From positions 1-20,886 of the forward strand of contig QFNN01000045.1 of the NCBI GenBank assembly GCA_003240855.1: 20,886 nucleotides of DNA, given 5' to 3'. This DNA comes from Sphingomonas sanxanigenens. Its GTDB lineage: Bacteria; Pseudomonadota; Alphaproteobacteria; Sphingomonadales; Sphingomonadaceae. Positions 15,887 through 20,886 of this stretch are shown one piece after another. Under the pieces are notes generated by a model. That model saw nothing but the letters and a program-made list of their open reading frames with translations. It did no database searches and was not told where the DNA came from. Numbering within the stretch: position 1 is the stretch's first letter; every line of letters starts with the position of its first letter. Both the position numbers and the translations under genes were made by a program.

Positions 15887-15888
15887 AG
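15885..15888 (+). promoter_or_regulatory. Shine-Dalgarno of ppk2, formed partly by the repeat end
   Basis: GGAG lies 6 bp before the ATG at 15895 and fixes that start against longer readings of the frame. Its two G bases are the final bases of the palindromic repeat, where they would pair with CC at 15793-15794 if the element folded in the mRNA. Confidence 0.65.
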
Positions 15889-15894
15889 TGGCGG

Positions 15895-16665
15895 ATGGCG
15901 ATCGACCTCAACGACTATGAGAAGGGCGAGAAGTTTGACGGCGACTATGCCGTCGCGCTCGCCGAGGTGCAGGAGCGGCTGGCGCGCATCCAGGTCGCCT
16001 ATATCGTCCACAAGCGCCGCGCGATCGTGATGCTCGAAGGCTGGGACGCCGCCGGCAAGGGCGGCATCATCCAGCGCCTCACCGCAAAATGGGATCCGCG
16101 CTATTTCGAGGTGTGGCCGGTCGGCGCGCCTTCGCCCGAGGAAAAGGACAAGCATTTCCTCTGGCGTTTCTGGACGCGTATTCCCGGCAGCAGCGAGATC
16201 AACGTCTTTGACCGAAGCTGGTATGGCCGCGTCCTCGTCGAGCGCGTCGAGAGCTTCTGCACCGAGGCGGAGTGGAAGCGCGCTTATGACGAGATCAACG
16301 AGTTCGAGGCGCAGCAGAAGGAAAACGGCACCACGCTGGTCAAGCTGTTCGTCCACATCACCCAGAAAGAGCAGGACGAGCGCTTCCTCCACCGCTTCGG
16401 CGATCCGTGGAAGCGCTGGAAAACCGGCGCCGAGGATTACCGCAACCGCGCCCGCCGCGCCGATTATCTGAAGGCGATGCACGACATGTTCGAGCAGACC
16501 AATACCCGCTGGGCACCCTGGCACGTGATCGACGGCAACCACAAGAAGGCGGCGCGCATCGCCGCGCTCAACCTGATCGCAGACCGCCTCGAAAAAGGCG
16601 TCGACATGCGCCCGCCGCCCTGCGACCCCGAACTCGAACGGCTGGTGAAGGATAATCTGGGGTAG
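15895..16665 (+). CDS. ppk2: Polyphosphate kinase 2 family protein
   Basis: PPK2 enzymes transfer phosphate between polyphosphate and nucleotides, usually towards nucleotide phosphorylation. The 256-residue single-domain protein has Walker A EGWDAAGKGG (Lys55), a lid and Walker B region NVFDRSWYGRVLVERVESF (Asp106, Arg107) and a C-terminal NTRWAPWHVIDGNHKKAAR. HFLWRFWTRIP and SWYGRVLVERVE recall, from memory, the catalytic half of two-domain class II polyphosphate:AMP phosphotransferases more than short class I enzymes, so AMP is a possible acceptor. The ATG at 15895 follows GGAG at 6 bp. The open frame extends 29 codons upstream, but only through the repeat. Palindromic repeats flank the gene on both sides; ppk1 and ppx are upstream in the window. 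Confidence 0.93.
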   Translation: MAIDLNDYEKGEKFDGDYAVALAEVQERLARIQVAYIVHKRRAIVMLEGWDAAGKGGIIQRLTAKWDPRYFEVWPVGAPSPEEKDKHFLWRFWTRIPGSSEINVFDRSWYGRVLVERVESFCTEAEWKRAYDEINEFEAQQKENGTTLVKLFVHITQKEQDERFLHRFGDPWKRWKTGAEDYRNRARRADYLKAMHDMFEQTNTRWAPWHVIDGNHKKAARIAALNLIADRLEKGVDMRPPPCDPELERLVKDNLG

Positions 16666-16686
16666 GGTGAGGGCCCGTCCGTCCGC

Positions 16687-16767
16687 CGTCATTGCGAGCG
16701 CAGCGAAGCAATCCAGCGGCGCGATCTCGGGCATCGTCTGGATTGCCGCGCTGCGCTCGCAATGACG
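16687..16767. repeat. Palindromic intergenic repeat, copy 2 (inverted relative to copy 1)
   Basis: This 81 bp element has 19 bp perfect outer arms (16687-16705 with 16749-16767) and a 9 bp inner stem (16708-16716 with 16738-16746) around a 21-base loop. The loop matches the reverse complement of the copy 1 loop at 18 of 21 positions, so this copy is inverted. It lies between the convergent ends of ppk2 and greB and is well placed to be a two-way terminator. Confidence 0.87.
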
Positions 16768-16781
16768 TTGGCAGCGGTGAA

Positions 16782-17267
16782 TCAGCCCGGATACTCGATC
16801 CCCATGACTTCATATTCGCGTTCGCCCCCCGGCAGCATGATGCGGCGCAGATCGCCGACGCGCCCGCCGCGCAGCGCGCGGGCGATCGGCGAATCCCATC
16901 CGACGCGGCCGGCGCCTGCGTCGGCCTCGTCATTGCCGACGATGGTGACGGTGCGGTGATTGTCGTCCTCGTCGGCGATGGTCACGGTCGCGCCGAAATA
17001 GATGCGGCTCTTGTCGGGCTGGGCGGCGGGATCGACGATCCTGGCCGCCTTCATCTTGCGCGACAGGCGATTGAGCGTGCGGTCGATCTCGCGCAGCCTT
17101 TTGCGCCCATAGATATAGTCGCCATTCTCCGACCGGTCGCCATTGCCCGCCGCCCAACTGATCGTCTCGACAAGCTGCGGCCGTTCGACCGCGAACAGCG
17201 CGTCATATTCCGCCCGCATCGCCGCATAGCCGGCGGGGGTGATGTAATTGGGGCGGTCCAGGCTCAA
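16782..17267 (-). CDS. greB: Transcription elongation factor GreB
   Basis: Gre factors enter the RNA polymerase secondary channel and stimulate cleavage of backtracked transcripts. The 161-residue length fits GreB. The N-terminal coiled coil carries the tip sequence GNGDRSENGDYIYGRKRLREID, including the acidic tip residues Asp44 and Glu47; the YIYGRKRLREID continuation is GreB-type rather than GreA-type. The C-terminal FKBP-like domain includes SRIYFGATVTIAD, GRVGWDSPIARAL and a final EYEVMGIEYP. I start it at TTG 17267 (MSLDRPNYITPAGY), 4 bp after the stop of the transglycosylase gene; no ATG or GTG fits ahead of the conserved YITPAGY. The weak initiation site suggests coupling to the gene upstream. 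Confidence 0.92.
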   Translation of the reverse strand: MSLDRPNYITPAGYAAMRAEYDALFAVERPQLVETISWAAGNGDRSENGDYIYGRKRLREIDRTLNRLSRKMKAARIVDPAAQPDKSRIYFGATVTIADEDDNHRTVTIVGNDEADAGAGRVGWDSPIARALRGGRVGDLRRIMLPGGEREYEVMGIEYPG

Positions 17268-17271
17268 AATC

Positions 17272-19239
17272 TCACAGCCCGCCCGACGAGCCCTTGCCGA
17301 GATAATAGGAAAGCGGCGCATTGGCGGCCTGCCGCTGTCGCGCGGGGTTGAGCGTGTCGTAAACGACGGCGTTCTCCAGCACGCGCTGCACATAGTTGCG
17401 CGTTTCGGAGAAGGGGATCTTCTCGATCCACAGCGTCCAGTCGACCGACGAATCGCGCGGGTCGCCATTCGCCCTGATCCATTTGTTCACATTGCCCTGG
17501 CCGGCATTGTAGGCGGCGACGGCAAGGGGATAGCTGCCCCCGAAATAGTCGAGCAGCCGCTGGAAATGCGCGGAGCCGAGCTGGATATTATAGCCGCTGT
17601 CCATGGTCAGCGCGCCCGCGTCGAAGCCGACGCCGATCTTCCCCGCCGTCTCGCGCGCAGTCGCGGGCATGAGCTGCATCAGCCCGCGCGCGCCGGCGTG
17701 GCTCACGATCTCGCGGTCGAACTGGCTTTCCTGCCGCGCAATGGCGTGGATCATCGTCCATGACGGCTGGTTGGCCGGGGGCACCGGCACCTGCGGGAAA
17801 CCGACGAGCACATAGTCGCTGCGCCCGTCGTTACGCTGCGCGCGCGCGACCATCACGGCAAGGTCGGGCCGGCCGATCGCCCGCGACAGATCGTCGGCAA
17901 GCGCATGTTCGGTCGGGCTTTCGACGCTGGTCGCAATGGTGCGGACGAACTGGGTCTGATCCTGCCACCGCCCGTTCATGCCCAGCCAGCGCGCGGCCTG
18001 CACGATCTCGCGATTGAGGAAGGCCTGGCGCTCGGCGGGCGTCGGACGCTCGGCGGCAAGCGCGGGCGGGGCAAGCACCGGCCGCCCCAGCCGCTCAAGC
18101 GCAAGCTGGCCGTAAAACTGGTCGGCGAAAGCGGCGGCCTGCGTGAAATAGGGCAGGGGATCGCGCCCGGCCGCCTGTGCGGCGCGCCCCGCCCAATAAT
18201 AGCCCCTGGTCCGCGACTGCGGCGATTTGGCGGCGTCGGCATAGCGCTGGAACAGGCCGATCGCGTCGGCCGGGCGGTTGAGGTTGGAAAAGGCGATCAT
18301 CCCCGCGCGCCAGACGACGCTCGTATAATCATCGCGCACGCCATAGGGCTGATCGCGCACGATCGCGCCGGCCGGCAACGCATCGTCGACCTGGCGGCCG
18401 ATATTCCATGCGGTCAGATATTGGCCGCTGTCCTGCGCCTCACGCGTGAAGGACAGCAAGGTCTCAAACCATTTCTCGGCATCGACGGGGCGGGTCGTCA
18501 GCCGGCGCGGCGCGGCGAGCATCGCCTGCGCCTCGGCCGTGCGCCCGGTGGCGCGCAGCCACAGCGCGCGATCGGCGACATAACCCGCGTCGCTCATCCC
18601 CAGCGCCTGGGTCTGGGCGACGAGCATCTCGGCATCGGCCGCGCGCGTCCGCATCGCCAGGCGCGCGGCGAACAGGTCGCGCCTGTTCGGCGAGACGAGC
18701 TGGAACTGTCGCTGCGCCGCAGTGGTGGAATTGGCCCAGAGCAGCCGGTCCATCCGCTCGTCCTGATCGGCGAGCGTGAAATAGCCGCCAAAGGCCGAAA
18801 GCACCCGCCCTTCGTCGAGCGTGGAAAGCGCCCCCGAGGTCCAGGCCTTGCGCGCGGCGGCGCGGGCCTCGTCGGCGCGGCCGAGCGCGGCCAGGGCCTC
18901 GGCATAGCGCGCCTGCCCGGCGTTGCTCAGCGGCGGGAAGCGATCGAAGAAACCGGCGACCTGGCGCGGCTCCATCGTGTCGGGGCTGAGCGCGCGCTCG
19001 GCGGCGCGGCGCATCGCGCTTTCGCCCGGCCAGCCGGGATGCGCGGTCAGGAAGGCCGCATAGTCGGAAAAGGCGAACGAATCGCTCTGGCGCAGCCGGT
19101 CCCACTCGGCGATGGCCTGCGCGATCCGGGGCGATGGCGGGGGCAGCGGCATCAACGTCTGCTGCGCCGCGACGGGCTGGAGCGTGGGCGGCGAAGGGGC
19201 GGCGAGCAGAAGCGCCATCAATGAAACACGAACGAGCAT
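17272..19239 (-). CDS. slt: Soluble lytic murein transglycosylase (Slt70 type)
   Basis: This periplasmic enzyme cleaves the glycan strands of peptidoglycan, forming 1,6-anhydro ends. The product has 655 residues. A signal peptide (MLVRVSLMALLLAAPSPP, cleavage after PVAA before QQT) is followed by a long helical superhelix with TPR-like repeats (for example RYAEALAALGRADEARAAARKAW) to about residue 470. The C-terminal transglycosylase domain follows: HAIARQESQFDREIVSHAGARGLMQLMP with catalytic Glu504, AVAAYNAGQGNVNKW, and RNYVQRVLENAVVY. ATG 19239 is chosen because it starts the signal peptide; the frame stays open to 19359 but that would run into the divergent dapA. greB follows after 4 bp. 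Confidence 0.93.
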   Translation of the reverse strand: MLVRVSLMALLLAAPSPPTLQPVAAQQTLMPLPPPSPRIAQAIAEWDRLRQSDSFAFSDYAAFLTAHPGWPGESAMRRAAERALSPDTMEPRQVAGFFDRFPPLSNAGQARYAEALAALGRADEARAAARKAWTSGALSTLDEGRVLSAFGGYFTLADQDERMDRLLWANSTTAAQRQFQLVSPNRRDLFAARLAMRTRAADAEMLVAQTQALGMSDAGYVADRALWLRATGRTAEAQAMLAAPRRLTTRPVDAEKWFETLLSFTREAQDSGQYLTAWNIGRQVDDALPAGAIVRDQPYGVRDDYTSVVWRAGMIAFSNLNRPADAIGLFQRYADAAKSPQSRTRGYYWAGRAAQAAGRDPLPYFTQAAAFADQFYGQLALERLGRPVLAPPALAAERPTPAERQAFLNREIVQAARWLGMNGRWQDQTQFVRTIATSVESPTEHALADDLSRAIGRPDLAVMVARAQRNDGRSDYVLVGFPQVPVPPANQPSWTMIHAIARQESQFDREIVSHAGARGLMQLMPATARETAGKIGVGFDAGALTMDSGYNIQLGSAHFQRLLDYFGGSYPLAVAAYNAGQGNVNKWIRANGDPRDSSVDWTLWIEKIPFSETRNYVQRVLENAVVYDTLNPARQRQAANAPLSYYLGKGSSGGL

Positions 19240-19342
19240 GCTGGACAGCCTGCCCCTCGGCTCCTTATCTGGCGATGAACGAACAGACCGCCTCATGTGC
19301 GCACTATGCCGCATCGGGGTTAAGAAGTGAAGGATTCTCGAG

Positions 19343-20218
19343 ATGTTTTCCGGGTCCATTCCGGCCCTGCTGACGCCGTTCCGCGACGGGGCGGTCGATG
19401 AGGCGGGCTATGCCGCGCTGGTCGACTGGCAGATCGCCAATGGCAGCAGCGCGCTCGTTCCGTGCGGGACGACCGGCGAAAGCGCGACGCTGACGCTTGA
19501 CGAGCATCACCGCGTCATCGCGCTGTGCATCGCGGCGGCGGCGGGGCGGGCGCCGGTGATCGCAGGCTGCGGATCGAACGATACGATGACGGCGCTTGAG
19601 CATATGCGCTTCGCCAAGGCGGAAGGGGCGGCCGCCGCGCTGCTCGTCGCGCCTTATTATAATCGCCCCAATCAGGACGGGCTTTACGCCCATTTCGCCT
19701 TCCTTGCCGAGAAGTGCGACCTGCCGATCATCCTCTATAACGTCCCCGCGCGCACGGTGACGGACATTTCGGTGGATACGCTGGGCCGTCTTGCGCAGAT
19801 TCCGACGATCGTCGGCGTCAAGGACGCCACTGGCGTCGTCGGCCGCGTCACCGCGCAGCGCATCGCGTGCGGCGCCGATTTCTGCCAGCTTTCGGGCAAT
19901 GACGACATGGCGCTGGGTTTCATGGCGATGGGCGGGCGCGGCTGCATCTCGGTTTCCGCCAACGTCGCGCCGCGTCTGTGCGCCGAGTTCCAGTCCGCCT
20001 GCATCTCGGGCGACTGGGAAGTCGCGCGCGAACTGCAGGACAAGCTCTATCCGCTCCACGATGCGTTGTTCGCCGATGCGTCGCCCGGCCCGGTCAAATA
20101 TGCGCTTAACCGCATCAGGCCGGAGTTCAGCGCCGAACTTCGCCTCCCGATGACGCCGCCTTCGGCCGCCGCGCGCGCGCGCGTCGACGAGGCGCTGGAG
20201 ATTGCCGGACTTATCTGA
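19343..20218 (+). CDS. dapA: 4-hydroxy-tetrahydrodipicolinate synthase
   Basis: DapA condenses pyruvate with aspartate semialdehyde, the first committed step towards diaminopimelate and lysine. The 291-residue length is typical. The pyruvate-binding motif CGTTGES (residues 41-47) carries the catalytic threonine, Tyr132 is in ILYNVPARTVTDIS, and the Schiff-base lysine Lys160 is in VGVKDATG. The ATG at 19343 has GAAGGA about 8 bp upstream. The gene diverges from slt across 103 bp and overlaps smpB by one base (TGATG at its 3' end), so dapA, smpB and the following gene probably form one operon. I would expect lysine feedback or T-box-type control to be absent; nothing of that kind is seen in the leader. 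Confidence 0.96.
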   Translation: MFSGSIPALLTPFRDGAVDEAGYAALVDWQIANGSSALVPCGTTGESATLTLDEHHRVIALCIAAAAGRAPVIAGCGSNDTMTALEHMRFAKAEGAAAALLVAPYYNRPNQDGLYAHFAFLAEKCDLPIILYNVPARTVTDISVDTLGRLAQIPTIVGVKDATGVVGRVTAQRIACGADFCQLSGNDDMALGFMAMGGRGCISVSANVAPRLCAEFQSACISGDWEVARELQDKLYPLHDALFADASPGPVKYALNRIRPEFSAELRLPMTPPSAAARARVDEALEIAGLI

Positions 20219-20700
20219 TGGCGCGTCCCAAGCCTGCAACGTTTGAAAAAGTGAAGATCGCGGCCGAGAACCGGCGCGCGCGCCACGAATATTTCCTCGA
20301 GGATTTCTACGAGGCCGGCATCGCCCTGACCGGAACCGAAGTGAAATCGCTGCGCTTCGGCGAGGGATCGATCGCCGAAAGCTATGCCGAACTGAAGGAC
20401 GACGAAGTCTGGCTCATCAACGCCAACGTCCCCGAGTTCAGCCACGGCAACCGATTCAATCACGAGCCGAAGCGTCCACGCAAGCTGCTGCTCCATGAGC
20501 GCGAGATCAACAAGCTTCGCAACGCAGTCCAGCGCGAGGGGATGACGCTGATCCCCCTGTCCATCTACTTCAACCCGCGCGGCCGCGCGAAGGTCGAACT
20601 CGCGCTCGCCAAGGGCAAGAAGATGCACGACAAGCGCGCGACCGAGAAGGAGCGCGACTGGAAGCGCGAGCAGTCCCGCCTGCTGAGGGACCGTGGCTAG
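20218..20700 (+). CDS. smpB: SsrA (tmRNA)-binding protein SmpB
   Basis: SmpB binds tmRNA and brings it to stalled ribosomes for trans-translation. The 160-residue protein has the OB-fold core: ENRRARHEYFLEDFYEAGIALTGTEVKSLRFGEGSIAESYAEL, then LLLHEREINKLRNAVQREGMTLIPLSIYF. The basic C-terminal tail that becomes helical in the mRNA channel is GKKMHDKRATEKERDWKREQ. Its ATG overlaps the dapA stop by one base, and the DUF2062 gene starts inside its last codons. The tmRNA gene itself is not in the window. Confidence 0.97.
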   Translation: MARPKPATFEKVKIAAENRRARHEYFLEDFYEAGIALTGTEVKSLRFGEGSIAESYAELKDDEVWLINANVPEFSHGNRFNHEPKRPRKLLLHEREINKLRNAVQREGMTLIPLSIYFNPRGRAKVELALAKGKKMHDKRATEKERDWKREQSRLLRDRG

Positions 20701-20886
20701 GAACAAGACCTGGGCGGCGGACAAGATCCGCGCCATGCTCCCCACGCGCGAGGAGTTGGAGAGCAATCGCTGGCTTCGGCCGGTCGCGCACCTGCTGCTG
20801 CGCCCCGCGCTGTGGCGCTTCACGCGGCGATCGGTGCCGCGCGGCGTCGGGCTGGGGCTGTTCGTCGGCATCCTCGTGATGGTCCC
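20693..20886 (+). CDS. DUF2062 family membrane protein (partial)
   Basis: This is the N-terminal 64 residues of a protein that runs off the right edge. It starts with GTG at 20693, overlapping the smpB stop by 8 bp, with GAGGGA just upstream. The sequence includes REELESNRWLRPVAHLLL, then LWRFTRRSVPRGVGLGLFVG and ILVMV, which is the opening of DUF2062 proteins: a basic amphipathic stretch leading into the first membrane segment. These are small inner-membrane proteins with no established function. smpB followed by a DUF2062 gene is an order I associate with alphaproteobacteria. Confidence 0.75.
   Translation, partial: MARNKTWAADKIRAMLPTREELESNRWLRPVAHLLLRPALWRFTRRSVPRGVGLGLFVGILVMV

Noticed and set aside
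15676..16767. A CRISPR array, suggested by repeated 30-base identical segments
   Set aside because: There are only two copies, a kilobase apart with a gene between, and each is itself a long palindrome.
17905..19224. A 439-codon open frame on the plus strand opposite the lytic transglycosylase gene
   Set aside because: It has low-complexity Gly/Arg-rich sequence with no motif; the minus strand encodes a full Slt-type enzyme.

Overview
The window is a gene-dense, high-GC stretch (by eye about 65% G+C) of what looks like an alphaproteobacterial chromosome, most likely from the Sphingomonadales (Sphingomonas and relatives). The case rests on an HdaA-type DnaA regulator, the ppk1-ppx pairing, frequent GTG and TTG starts, many 1-11 bp gene overlaps, and palindromic intergenic repeats of types I associate with sphingomonads. 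The species call is inference. I see no tRNA, rRNA, CRISPR array, transposase, phage gene or clear sign of gene transfer. Almost everything is core housekeeping.

Layout: (1) 1-849, minus: the N-terminal part of the LPS-transport porin LptD. (2) 1013-3968, plus: leucyl aminopeptidase pepA, DNA polymerase III chi subunit holC, nucleoside diphosphate kinase ndk and a GNAT acetyltransferase. (3) 3976-6661, minus: purM, purN, an MmcQ/YjbR-like gene and an unrecognised membrane-anchored protein, each overlapping the next. (4) 6721-12254, plus: an exported DUF2066-like protein, hdaA, ppk1 and ppx, all overlapping. (5) 12262-13739, minus: RNase D followed by a small I78-family lipoprotein. (6) 13843-16665, plus: aspS and a PPK2-family polyphosphate kinase. 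(7) 16782-19239, minus: a soluble lytic transglycosylase and greB. (8) 19343-20886, plus: dapA, smpB and the start of a DUF2062 protein.

Two themes tie genes together. The first is inorganic polyphosphate: ppk1 (synthesis), ppx (hydrolysis) and a separate PPK2 lie within 8 kb, and ppk1-ppx is translationally coupled to hdaA, which limits replication initiation. The second is the cell envelope: lptD, the exported DUF2066-like protein, the lytic transglycosylase, dapA (lysine and diaminopimelate for peptidoglycan) and the I78 lipoprotein.

The least ordinary part is 15637-16781 around ppk2. Two copies of an 81-89 bp palindrome flank the gene, and their loop sequences show that they lie in opposite orientation. 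A third, unrelated palindrome of about 94 bp ends inside the Shine-Dalgarno sequence of ppk2, so a mobile-type repeat may supply, and when folded mask, that ribosome-binding site. I found no clearly new multi-gene system. The repeat-bounded ppk2 and the hdaA-ppk1-ppx coupling deserve most attention.
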